Assembly (NCBI GenBank): GCA_028583405.1
Contig: CM053244.1
Location: 5,286,299 to 5,350,298, forward strand
Reading direction: 5' to 3'
Source of the DNA: Pogonophryne albipinna
Lineage: Eukaryota > Chordata > Actinopteri > Perciformes > Artedidraconidae
Length of the DNA: 64,000 nt
Translations under genes and position numbers: made by a program
Shown: one piece after another, positions 32,831 through 43,770 of the stretch
Layout of the letters: each line of letters starts with the position of its first letter
Position numbering within the stretch: the first letter of the stretch is position 1
The notes under the pieces: model-generated
Databases searched by the model: none
What the model was told of the DNA's origin: nothing
What the model saw: only the letters and a program-made list of their open reading frames with translations

Positions 32831-33190
32831 GACCGCGTCGCTGCACATTATCCCTTACATAGTCATTATTCATTTGTTTTAAAGCAGGAGGCGCAAACGC
32901 TTGCCTCGGGGAGGGAGAAAAAGAGCCACAGCGGAGAATAAACAGAAGGGCAACCATGGCAACCATGCAAGGGAAGTCTTCTTCGCTGCTTTTGTGGCAG
33001 ACTACAGCGCCACTTACAGGCCTGGCATATGTACTACAGCGTCTCCAGCGCTTTCGCGCGGCAATGGCCGGCCGTGGCCCAACCTCTCATTCCCCTGATA
33101 GGTGGAGAATTGACCAGTAAGCGGAGCACCACTTCTGTGACGTAGAAAATAATTCAAATCTGTATCAGATCCGTTGCAGTCCCGTTTTTA
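32831..33190. other. No recognisable gene
   Basis: Moderately GC-rich, with no repeat signature I can name. It may be more Helitron flank. Confidence 0.4.
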
Positions 33191-33194
33191 GAGA

Positions 33195-33322
33195 TTTGGG
33201 TATGGAGGAAAAGAGAGAGGGTTGTATTTTCTGACACTTGGTGAGTTCCCTGACACACTGGGGACACATATTCATGTATAAAAGACGTACAAGAGTGCAT
33301 TTTGCATGATAGGTCCCCTTTA
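33195..33322 (-). repeat. MITE end ending 'cataggtcccctttaa'-type
   Basis: ctgacacactggggacacat and gcatgataggtcccctttaa read in reverse as TTAAAGGGGACCTATCATGC, a frequent teleost MITE terminus. The other end was not found. Confidence 0.45.
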
Positions 33323-33324
33323 AA

Positions 33325-33500
33325 TGTGTTCGACTGTAGCTAAGAAGGTAAATGGGCGCCTACCAATAATGTGGATTCTAAGTGTCTTTGGACAAGATAC
33401 CTACCTCTAAATTGCTCCTGTAGGCATGTATACAGTATTGAAGTTTATGTAAATTCCTTTGGATAAAAGTGATACATATGACCTAAATGTAATATGAAGG
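33325..33500 (+). repeat. Degenerate SINE-like copy
   Basis: gtctttggacaagatacct, aaattgctcctgtaggcatg and cctttggataaaagtgat parallel the SINE at 21555-21722. Confidence 0.5.
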
Positions 33501-33841
33501 TAACTTAGAACGACTGAACGGTGACATTTTGATATCACATGAGACCGAACAGCAGGACACGAATATCTCCTGTGTGAAAACCCTGTGTCAGTTTGTCTGT
33601 TTTTACATATATTAAGCTCTTTAAATAGAAATAAAAATTCACATAAGGGTCTGTGGTCATTTGGAATTCAGTTTGTGTAGCACCAAATGACAGCTTTTTA
33701 AAGGTGTTTTTAACTTGAGCCTCTAACACCCAACAATATGAATAAGGTACATCAATTATAGATTTGTTCACATCTTGAACAGTTGGCTTACAAATTAAAC
33801 ATATGCTTCCAAGTAAAAGAGAAAGTATCATTATTTATTAA

Positions 33842-34452
33842 CACTAGAACCGCCAGAGGTCGCTGTATACCTAAAACCGCCAACGGGTCACATTTACCCG
33901 CTATTGATTTGCAAGGTACAATGTTCTTTTATTTATCATGTAGAACAGTGAGTTTTGATTTGATCAACTTATACCAATAGAATCTGTGGACTCTCAGCTT
34001 TTCATATGATATAGTTTGTGCAGATGGCATGAAGTATAAAATATCGCTACCAGTGCTGATTTAAACGCTTGGTGTTAGACTTGTGTTTTGTTTAGGTACA
34101 AATCTCTCAATCTCTCTCTATAACTATCGATCTATCTATAACTATCTGTCTATCTATCCATCTATAAGGAACCGCAGTAGACAAAAGACGTTGCTATAGC
34201 AACATGTCATGTTTACGCTGCATTTTCTATGAGGTAAATATTACCCGCTGCCGGATATAGGTATAAATGGCATTTCTTTTGGCGATTTTTTTAAATCTGA
34301 CTTCATATTGACACTTTTTAACAAGAGGGTGCTACATAACACACTTTCAGGAAAAGTCACGGACTGGGAGACTTGAATATTTTTATTGAAAAAAAGTTAC
34401 ATACAATCAAAAAACAGCTGCGGGTAAAATTGACCCATTGGCGGTTCTAGTG
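33842..34452. mobile_element. piggyBac-type MITE, TTAA target
   Basis: CACTAGAACCGCCA and TGGCGGTTCTAGTG are perfect inverted ends, each flanked by TTAA (33838-33841, 34453-34456). 611 bp, no transposase. It contains acgggtcacatttacccgc / gcgggtaaaattgaccc subterminal repeats and a short tetranucleotide run. Confidence 0.85.
34105..34168 (+). repeat. Imperfect CTAT/TCTA microsatellite
   Basis: atctatctataactatctgt followed by ctatctatccatctataa, inside the piggyBac MITE. Confidence 0.75.
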
Positions 34453-34456
34453 TTAA

Positions 34457-37430
34457 TGTTTTTTTATTACAGTTATTTCTCAGGGACAAAAACCCACAAA
34501 GTGAAGCTTTTCACCACATGGAGCTAAGTTCCATCTGCTGTCCCTGAGCAGGTAAACACAAACACTAAATACAAATGCCTTGTGTTTCTACTCTGGTAAA
34601 GTGGGGATGACTCAATCTTCCATCTGCTCATGAAAGGATACGTTTTATTCTTCTCCTGCAGGTGTATTGACAGCAGCTGCCAGGCTGGTGAGATAATTTG
34701 CTTAGAATGTTAGCAGAAGGGTTTAATATTCAATGTCAAATGCATACACAGCCTGTTTAAAGCATTATACTTACATATATAATTATGTTTGTTCTGAACA
34801 CAGTTTCATGGTGTTTTAGAGTTCTTGCAATAACATTTCCTTTTTTTGTTGAAAATGTGGCTATGCTTATTGGTTGAGATTTACTTTTATCCCCAAAGCT
34901 CATTATTTCCAGAATAGTCTTTTATTGGTTGAATCTGGTCATTTATACAGGCAACTCTTCACCCATGTGTCCGCGTTTCAAATAAATATTTTGACGTCTA
35001 TTATATACCACAAAACAAAACATACTTCCTGTCTAATACTCAAGTGCATCGAAAAGGTTCCGTACTTTTTTGAGGAAGCCTTTCAGTCTTCTTGCCGTTT
35101 AGTTAATGCACTATTAATACTAAGCTCATTTGTTACAGGCTATGCCCATACATGATTTATTCCTCAGTCAAAACTATTCCGCTCATTGTTTTCATCTGTC
35201 TGAATGCCTGATATCAAGGTGTTTCAGTATCTAATATTCAGCTTTAATTCACTACGAGAAGCATCTCTGTGCTAATGGCATCCCAGTAATTGGTGTCCTG
35301 TTTGGTTGTTGCAGTAGGAATTCAATGGAGGGAATGATCATCGACAACAACAAACGTTTACTTTTTTTCTAGCTTTAGTCATTTGCTGATGCTTTGATGT
35401 GATTTTAATGATGGTGCACCCAAATAGATTGCAGTCTAGTTTCAACTGTCTCCCTGATGCTCACAATAGAGATAAATCATTTCAACATTATTCAGAGCCA
35501 GAAGCCCCCCTCAAAAACATTGTACCTACACTTTAAAAGCATATATATTGTACAGTAATCAAGCCCTTATGCTCTATTACCATCACAGTTAGCTTCTGAC
35601 TCCTAAATCAGAAATAAAATATACCTACAGCTACATCAATATGTTCCTATAACATAGCTGACAGTTCAGTCCACAAAGATAAAAAATGAAGTAGTTTCAT
35701 TGTTCACAACTTTGAACTTCAGTGTCCTTAAAACGCAACTAGATCTAGATATATCAATGCCTGCAGAAAAAATATCTTATTAGCTAGCACCGCCATGGAT
35801 ACATTTAAATTGGCGGCAGAGGTGATCAGAACAAATAATTATCAATCCAAGAAAATGTTGTAAAAGAGACTTGAACTTTGAAAGCAGCAATTATGTAAAG
35901 CATATCAAATATTTCTGATGAGAGAATATTTGTTTTTGTTCTTTGGGCTAGCTGAAATAGAGTGCTGCATTAATCCCTCGTCTGGCAGTCAATGTTTTGA
36001 ACATGTTCTGTGTTAACCACAGAACTGATTCACGGTTGCTAAATGGTGCCTAAATAAACCACTCAAATTCATCACGCCAACAAGAGACTGCCTTTAGCTT
36101 AGCAGTAGTGATGCACAGCCATGCAGCCTTGATGAAGTTTGTTTATAGCTCTACGTTAGCTTTTTACTTCCGAGGTTCCATTTACATTTCAAAAATGTGT
36201 AATATAATATCAGACTACTGCAACTGTCATAAGGTTGGGCACTTAAACATTAAAATAAAGACAATTCCATCTCGTATTTGGTTACAAACATTTTATTGTT
36301 GCTTTTTGCTACTATTTAATGTCATTTTTCTGTCCCACATGTATTGTACATTTCATTATTTTACAGTAAATGAAAATGCTTTTTCATTGCTGCTGAATAA
36401 AAAAAGGAGCCTTTACAGTCCATGTGTAACAGGGGTGACACGTGAAAATTCCATCTTCACGGACACCCATGCGCCGTACGAACACGGCTTGATTATGTAG
36501 CGAGCAGAATTTATTCCTGTCAGACAAACCCAACCAACAAAACCTCACACAGGTACTTAAACAGCTGCATCGATGCACACACAGGCATGCAAACCAATTT
36601 GTCACCATGGCAGCTTATGTTTCATGCAGCCACACATACGTATACCTGTCAGCCCAGCTTTAGTGCAGATAAGTTCTTCTTTGCTCAAACACGCACAAAC
36701 AAACACACTCCGGAGCTCAGGTATTCAGGAGTTTACTGTAGAACAGCCTGCTAGTGTAATTCAAGTGGAGTATCCATTAGAGCAGAGAACAAATCTTTTC
36801 AAAGTATAAGTCATAGTAATGAACCCGAGCAGAGCTCCCCACAGTCCATACATCAACGCACTGAACACATCAACTCTCTGAGACAAAGTGGTGCCGTAAA
36901 ACCAGTGTGTCTTGGTAGAGGAATGTTTATGTACATTTTAAGGGCTATCTAAAATCTAATTTACTGTGGTAAGGACATCTCTGCGTGGTATATTTCACGA
37001 TTTGAAGGATAAGCAGCGCTGCTGAATGCGTTTCACCATTGCAATTGATAACCAGTGCTTTTACTGCGTGGTGCTGCATGATTTTCAATGATTTGTAACA
37101 CTGTCTGCTTCTTATAATGGGCCACCAGCTAGACTGTGGAATGGTGTTGTCTGTGCGTCAGCATTTTTGTATGGCAAGTACTCAATTATTGCAATAATAC
37201 TTATACAATTCACAGACTTGCATTATATGTATGTTATAGATAATAAGAAGCACTTGCCGTGACATCAATAAGTCCTAGTACCTAACAATATTCATTTTAG
37301 GTTAAAAAAAATAGCTAAGGCAAATGTTATGTTAATGGCTCTCCATGGCGCAGTTGGATTTTCACGTGATGGATCAACAACCTGGGTCTAGAACCTTAAA
37401 TCCATATCTGTGATATTAATGTTGTCGTCC
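34457..37430. other. 3-kb repeat-poor non-coding stretch
   Basis: No open frame with coding character, no terminal repeats, and no LINE/SINE motif I recognise. It is AT-rich with scattered homopolymers. It is the longest part of the window that looks like plain host intergenic or intronic DNA. Confidence 0.5.
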
Positions 37431-37438
37431 CATTATAG

Positions 37439-37758
37439 CAGTGTTTCTCAAACTTTTTCATACCAAGCATCACTTAACCCATAAAAAAACACTCGCGGAC
37501 CACCTAACTCCACAAATATCCAAAATCACATCGTTTTTCTAGATCAGATTACAAATCGCCTGAAGATGGTACAAACAAGTGGCAACATGTGTGATGCACT
37601 GGGCTATATCATGCAAGTGAAACTTAAGCTCGCTCCATTGCGGAGATATTCCCGTGAGTGCGGAAAACTTAATTTTATTTATTTATTTCAAATGTGAAAT
37701 GTTACCAATATACTCACGTGCCACCAGTGGTCCGCGGACCACACTTTGAGAAGCACTG
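37439..37758. mobile_element. hAT MITE, 8-bp TSD CATTATAG
   Basis: CAGTGTTTCTCAAAC and (inverted) CAGTGCTTCTCAAAG ends, flanked by CATTATAG at 37431-37438 and 37759-37766. 320 bp. Contains gcggaccac / gtggtccgc pairs. Confidence 0.85.
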
Positions 37759-37974
37759 CATTATAGAGTGCTGCAGGAATGAATCCTGAAACCCGGAAGT
37801 GAGTTAGCGTTTTACCACTTCTTGTTCCCTCGTCTCTTTTTTTTTTTTTACATGTTTTTGGTTAGAAGCCTGAAATAGGGTCTGTAGTTAATAGAAGTTT
37901 AGGATATTTTCACGTTTTGATATGACTACAAATATTTTATAAATACCCCACTCGTGAATGTTTGAAGCTTTAAT

Positions 37975-39827
37975 GTGTCTTGAATATCTCTAAGGTTGTG
38001 GTGACTGATGTTGCACTCTCTGACCATTCCTGTGTTTTCTTTGAGAGCTCTATTTCTGTTAACAAAAATGTTCAGAAAGAGGTAACCACAAAGCGATATT
38101 TAACTGAAAATACTAGGGAAATGTTTACTCAGAATTTTTCTTCCACACTTGCCCCTGCTAACATCTCAGTAAATGAGCTAGTAGATAGTTTTAATTCAAA
38201 AATGAAAAATGTTATCGATGCGATTGCTCCAACTAAGGTAAAGGAAGTGTCTGGCAAGAAAATATCTCCATGGAGAAAGGCCATGACCGTGAAAACAGAA
38301 AAAAGAGAATGTCGAAAAGCTGAACGCAGGTGGCGAAAAACAAATCTCCAGGTTCACTTTGAAATCTATAAAGAGAGACTTGGCCTTTATAATTTGTAAT
38401 TGAAAAACGCACGACAATCGTTCTTCTCTGACATCATTACCAAAAACAAAAACAACGCACGTGCCTTGTTTGCTACCGTCGACAGACTAACTAAACCCCC
38501 CCAGTGTCAGTAGCCTCTGAATTTCTATCCACCAGGGCGTGCAATGATTTTGCCTTCTTCACTGACAAAATTCAGAAAATCAGACAAGCAGTCAGTGCCT
38601 CTGCATCAGGTACAGCAAATGTGTTGTCCCTATGTCCACCTAATATCAATTAAAACACCATGACACAATTCCATCAGATTAATGATAAAAACCTAGAGGA
38701 CATTATACAACTTCTGAAATCCTCCTCCTGCTGCCTTGATATTATTCCAACAGGATTTTTCAAAGATGTTTTGCCTTGCATGGCCTCAGATCTACTTCAT
38801 ATAGTAAACAAATCTCTTCACTCAGGTATTTTTCCACAGGCCCTGAAAACTGCAGTCATTAAACCGCTCTTAAAAAAAGAATAATCTAGATGCTTCAGTA
38901 ATGAACAATTACAGGCCCATATCAAACCTGCCATTTCTAGGTAAAATCATTGAAAAAGTTGTTTTTCAACAGTTGAGTAACTTCTTGCATTTAAATAACT
39001 GTTTGGATGTGTTCCAGTCAGGCTTTCGTCCAAACCACAGCACTGAGACTGCTCTTGTAAAGGTCTTTAATGACATCCACTTAAACACAGACAGTGGCAG
39101 AACTTCAGTGTTAGTATTATTAGATCTCAGTGCTGCGTTTGACACTGTTGACCACAGCATATTACTCGACCGACTGGAAAACTGGGTGGGACTTTCGGAA
39201 ACAGTTCTAAATTGGTTTGAATCCTAGTTAAAGGACAGAAACAACTTTGTTTCTATAGGTAAATAGACATCTGAGTTGACAAATATGACATGTGGGGTAC
39301 CTCAAGGCTCCATCTTGGGGCCTCTTCTCTTTAACGTCTACATGCTACCACTGGCTCAGATAATGAAGAACAACAAAATAAGTTACCATAGCTATGCGGA
39401 TGACACACAAATTTACGTAACCATTTCACCAGGAGACTATGCTCCAATTCAAACACTGAGTAAGTGCATTGAACAAATCAATGACTGGATGTGTCAGAAC
39501 TTTCTCCAATTAAACAAAGATAAAACTGAGGTAATGGTTTTTGGAGCCAAGGCAGAACGTATAAAAGTTAGCGCTGAGCTTCAGTCTGCAATGTTCAAAA
39601 CAACAGATGAAGCCAGAAATCTAGGTGTAGTCATGGACTCTGACCTGAGTTTCAACAGTCACATTAAAACAGTTACTAAATCAGCCTATGATCACCTCAA
39701 GAACATATCTAGGATTAAAAGACTAATGTCACAGCAGGATTTGGAAAAACTTGTCCATGCTTTTATCTTCAGTAGACTGGACTACTGCAATGGTGTCTTC
39801 ACAGGTCTCACTAAATCTATTAGAAAG
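37975..39827 (+). pseudogene. 5'-truncated CR1/L2-like LINE ORF2, decayed
   Basis: Begins at the end of an apurinic endonuclease domain (VTDVALSDHSCVFF). Reverse transcriptase motifs follow over three frames: YRPISNLPFLGKIIEKVV and LDLSAAFDTVDH (38901-39227), then GVPQGSILGPLLF, YADDTQIY at about 39395 and NLGVVMDSDLSF. Stops and frameshifts lie at 38398, 38650, 38884 and 39227. The clade call rests on motif style. The element ends abruptly at 39827, where the ERV-C LTR starts, so its 3' remainder should lie beyond the far end of ERV-C, outside this window. Confidence 0.8.
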
Positions 39828-40719
39828 TGATAGGGATATCTTGTCCGCTTTTCAAATCTCCGCGCGTCCTTATCAAGCTGGTTAAAAAACACAGGAAGGA
39901 ATCCAGAGCTACCAAGTAATCGTTAAACAATAATCCACTTTAATGGTAATATGACAATGCAATACAATCAATACAGTACAAATTCAATACAGTTATCATT
40001 GGGATCCCCACTTTACCTGATGATCACTTGAGCCAGCCAGAGAAAAGAGAATGAACTAAATTCAAACCCAACTTTTATACCCAAAAATCACCGGAGGAGC
40101 CGAGTCTATCTCATTGGAAGATGTAAAAGATGACTTTTCTTAGCGAATCAGCGCGAGCCAGCCAGGATAATAAACAAGTGTCTCTGAGAGGGTAATAAAA
40201 TGTATCTGGCGTCCGTTATCTCACTTTCCTGCATAGACTTTCACACACACACTTTCCTGCACATTCCAGAGGCCTGAGCTGTATCCCTTTGTTCACAAAG
40301 ATAATACATATTAATACCCTCATATGAATACAAAGTAATCAAACACACACATATACTATTCAAGATATGATGACTTCCCTGAAACATGACATACTGGAGA
40401 TCTTAAGCAGAAGGAACTCTCATCCAACTCTCACCCTGCCATCTATCCCTCCCCCACAGGGCAATAAAACCTGTTAACTCCAAGCACCCCAGAATGTTTG
40501 AGCAAGTTTTAGTCCTCACATTTATGAAAGGATAAAACAGAGAAACCAAATACAAAACACAAACACAGGTATTGTTTAAACAGTATTCACTTAACTGCTA
40601 CTATTGATAATTTCCAGAGAAACTCAAGGGGCCTCTTTTAATATCTGGAAGTTGCAACAAGACTTTCTGCCATTTCAAATGTAACACACTTCCCAAATAT
40701 CAGATGATAATAATCTGCA
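39828..40719 (-). repeat. ERV-C 3' LTR
   Basis: 892 bp on the - strand, TG at 40719-40718 and CA at 39829-39828. The purine tract AAAAGGGGGAT lies just upstream. On the - strand it has a TATA-like gtataaaa (40080-40073) and an ATTAAA signal (39944-39939), in U3-R-U5 order. The partner 5' LTR is outside the window. The candidate target duplication next to it is aaag (39824-39827), which cannot be confirmed here. Confidence 0.75.
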
Positions 40720-40732
40720 ATCCCCCTTTTGA
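40720..40732 (-). promoter_or_regulatory. ERV-C polypurine tract
   Basis: On the - strand, TCAAAAGGGGGAT ends directly at the LTR start. It resembles the ERV1 tract. Confidence 0.75.
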
Positions 40733-41313
40733 TCTAAATTTAAAAGATCAACTATTTTAAGACATTCACATTATAACCTGGGATTCAGACTATTCAAACG
40801 TTTCAGGAACGGCTCCACATATCAACTTTGTGTAGAAATACCAAAAAATATAGAAGAAAATAGTAAAATATATGTTTCCAACTACCATCTTTTATCCTTC
40901 AAAGTCAAAATACAAACTTTAAAAAATAGCTTATATCTTAAAGATTTGCTTCAAGACAATTATAGTAAAAACACATTCAAAATTTAGGATTATTAGAAAT
41001 CCACCTGAGGTATAAAATCTGGATTGTAAAGGTCCAGTTGAAATTCACAGTTTAAGGTATAACATTCACAGTGGTGATTCAATTAATCTGTGATCTGCAA
41101 AATTGCAGTGTCTTCAAGCTTTAACATTACTTCATGTATACTTCCTTACGCTTTAGTCAAAAGTAAGGCACTTATCTATACATTCATTTTAGTCAAATAC
41201 ATTGTTCAAAATCTGAAAAGGAAGAATCAGACATTTATTGCGTAGTGTAAAAACCGAAAGGGTAAAATCTATATACATCTTCTACATTCTGAGTGTCAAA
41301 TTTAATCAACTTG
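40733..41313 (-). other. ERV-C untranslated region between env and polypurine tract
   Basis: About 580 bases, AT-rich, no open frame. It is longer than usual for simple retroviruses. Confidence 0.5.
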
Positions 41314-42716
41314 TCATTCATTTTGTGGGGGTCCCCATGGCGCAGAAGCCGTGATTGAGCCCCACGGATCTGAAAGCTGGGCGTCGTACATCAACACGGA
41401 GTCCTCAACTGTGGAATATCCTACCAGTCTCTGTGGAGCCTGGAGGGCGGTTTTGGTCATCTTTCGTATTGCTAGTTTAACTACAGTGACCAAGCAGATT
41501 ATCACAATTAGCACAACCAAGATAAACATTGAAACGGTCACTGCAAATTTAACCACCCCCGCACCCCATGATCCAAAAGTTCCAGTTAAATCCCCAAGGG
41601 TAAACCCATGAGTTTCATGCAACTCTTTTATCCCCCTGGCGGTGTCATGAGCCATATCCATTACTTCAGGTGTAGCATCAGAGATGAAAGAACAACACTC
41701 AGATCCAATCACCTTGCATGTGCCCCCCTGGGCGGCTAATAGAAGATCCAGTGCCATACGATTCTGTAATGCCACAGTCCTAACCTCCTGTAATTCTTTA
41801 TGTTCGGCTAACATGGCTGTGTTAGATGCATTTAAGTGATTTTCCACTACTTTGGACAACGCCACAATTTCCTGCTGAGAAACATAAATACCGTACCATG
41901 GTAAAAATAGACTAGCCATCCGCTGTCCCTCTGTAATCGACCTGCTGTTTCTATGTAGAGAGGGAGGTATAGCTGCAATCTCATCCGTCTTTACTTTACG
42001 GATTAAAGGGATTAGATAGGCCAGGTAACAGGTGCCATAGAAAATGTCATAAGGCATACAGCCATAGGCTCGGTCCCCACAAACTAAGTAAACTCTCTGC
42101 GGGAGGGGCGTTCTGGCTAACTGCACCTTTATTACGGTATTACAGTCGCTGTGGCCCACGTCTGGAGAGGTAAGAGATCCTTTTTCATTCTGGAAACAGA
42201 TGGACACATTCTTCCACTCATGTACTACTACTGGGGGGACATAGACAGAACAGTCACGGGTAGGGGACTTACCTAAGGGTAATGGCTGCGAACAGTCATG
42301 TATTTTAACCTCAACTGAGTCCACTGTTCTGGAGCCAAACCAGGGCACTACTGTTACCAAAGCCTCAACTAATAAAGATGGAGTGTGTGGTTGCAGTGTA
42401 CATATTGGACTGGGAAAGTTAATCGAGCAATTAGTCTGGGCTAGAGCTAATTGGAATCTGTATTCAAAAGCTAGGTTAATATATTTTTTCACATATATTA
42501 GTCTTAGGACCGTCAACTGTTTGAACCCCTCTGGCAGGTAATCTTTATTTACTGTCTCCACAATGAGCGAGATTAAACCCTTGTATTGTAGAGGTTTCTC
42601 TGAGTTTATTGGGTACGAAGGCGTGTAACAATCCTCAGCCTCCTCTCCAATGCGGGATGCTATGTCATTCCAGCTAACTAAACCGTAGTCAGCTTTCGTG
42701 AAAGGAATTGGGCTGA
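41314..42716 (-). CDS. env: ERV-C env, 3' part: surface C-terminus and transmembrane subunit
   Basis: An uninterrupted frame covering the rest of the surface subunit and the whole transmembrane subunit. A minimal basic site (HRNSRS) precedes a hydrophobic segment (ASLFLPWYGI). Then comes a heptad-rich region, LQNRMALDLLLAAQGGTC with a CX6CC motif ending ECC, and a strong membrane anchor (VSMFILVVLIVIICL) with a short cytoplasmic tail ending PWGPPQNE. These are gamma-type envelope hallmarks. It is separated from the 5' half of env (50447-51382) by ERV-B, and the two halves meet in the same frame at the 4-bp duplication. No other break was seen in env. Confidence 0.85.
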
Positions 42717-42720
42717 ACAT
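42717..42720. repeat. ERV-B target-site duplication, left copy (ACAT)
   Basis: ACAT precedes the left LTR. It is repeated at 50443-50446 after the right LTR. Confidence 0.8.
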
Positions 42721-43199
42721 AGTTAGGTGTAAGATAAAAAGTGATTCTGACGTTGTCGGAATAGTTTGTGTGAAATCTTCCCTGGGAAAGTAAAGGAGTG
42801 AAGTTAGGTGTAAGATAAAAAGTGATTCTGACCTTGTCTAGTTCCGAGGCTCTCACGCTTCACTGAGGAGTAAAATGGGAGGGAAGAGCCGACCCACATC
42901 TCCGCCCCAAATCATGTCCATATATACTGTTGTTTATTCATGCAAAATGCGTCCCCTGTTGCTGACTGGCTGGTCCCGATACCTGTATCGCACGGCAGTA
43001 GAGCGGGGAGCCCGGAGTGCTCTGTTACAGGGCACTCTGTATTTCGTATTGTGTTTTTTACCATTAAAATCAGATTATTGTTATAACTTTTATGCCGGTG
43101 TTTTGAACTCCTTCTCTTATTAATCTGACCAGGCTCATCTAACGAACGGCGCGGAGCAGAGGTGGGCTTTAAGCCACCACTACTGTGTATACTCCAACA
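42721..43199 (+). repeat. ERV-B 5' LTR
   Basis: 479 bp, starting AGTTAGGTG (not TG) and ending CCAACA. I saw no difference from 49964-50442. It contains tatata (about 42921) and ATTAAA (43063-43068). The first ~81 bases are an extra copy of the next ~81 (agttaggtgtaagat...), including an internal copy of the purine tract. Confidence 0.85.
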
Positions 43200-43202
43200 A
43201 TC

Positions 43203-43220
43203 TGGTGACCCCGACATGAT
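43203..43220 (+). promoter_or_regulatory. ERV-B primer-binding site, tRNA-Trp type
   Basis: TGGTGACCCCGACATGAT, one mismatch from the tRNA-Trp complement found in ERV1. Confidence 0.8.
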
Positions 43221-43453
43221 GAGTGCTGGTCTCTAGAAGGACCACCGACAGCCAGCGGACGAATTTCTGTCCAGGGGAGGACACCCGGGACACCGTTGAC
43301 AACTAAACCAGGACGTCCTACATAATACAAAGGTAAAACAGATACCTGTTGATTACCAAAATCTGTGATTTGGCTTTGCTACAAAATTTTAGAGTTGTCA
43401 ATGGCGTGCTCAATGTTCTTAGTCACGGTAAGAAATACAATACTTAAGAAAGT

Positions 43454-43688
43454 GTTTGTATAAGAGTCAGGTGTATATTCCTGGCCTATAGGACACTAAG
43501 TGTGTGTAAGAGTTCGGTAGGACATTCCGGACCTACAGGACACTCGGTGTGTGTAAGAGTTCGGAAGGACATTCCGGACCTACAGGACACTAGGTGTGTG
43601 TAAGAGTTCGGTAGGACATTCCGGACCTACAGGACACTAAGGGTGTGTAAGAGTCTGGTATTGCATTCCAGTCCTTAGCTCACTAAAG
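43454..43688 (+). repeat. 47-bp tandem repeats in ERV-B leader
   Basis: Five units start at 43454, 43501, 43548, 43595 and 43642 (tgtgtgtaagagttcggtag type). The outer two are more diverged, and a degenerate continuation runs to about 43770. They sit between the primer site and where gag would start, so a packaging or dimerisation role is possible but unproven. Confidence 0.8.
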
Positions 43689-43770
43689 TAAAGTCGGTGC
43701 TCAGAGTCCGGTAGGGCATTCCGGACCGGGCATCGAGTTATATTTGTGTAGAGTCAAGTAGAGCATTCTT

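Noticed and set aside
34105..34168. TCTA repeat considered as an independent functional element
   Set aside because: Simple microsatellite inside a piggyBac MITE.
36108..36500. 130-codon ORF
   Set aside because: AT-rich, Phe/Tyr-heavy translation typical of chance frames. No splice or domain support.
42875..43123. 82-codon ORF in both ERV-B LTRs (also 50118-50366)
   Set aside because: Same frame in both only because the LTRs are identical. It crosses the TATA and polyadenylation signals and has no domain.
43454..43770. Regular direct repeats considered as a CRISPR array
   Set aside because: Units are contiguous 47-bp tandem repeats without unique spacers, in eukaryotic retroviral DNA.
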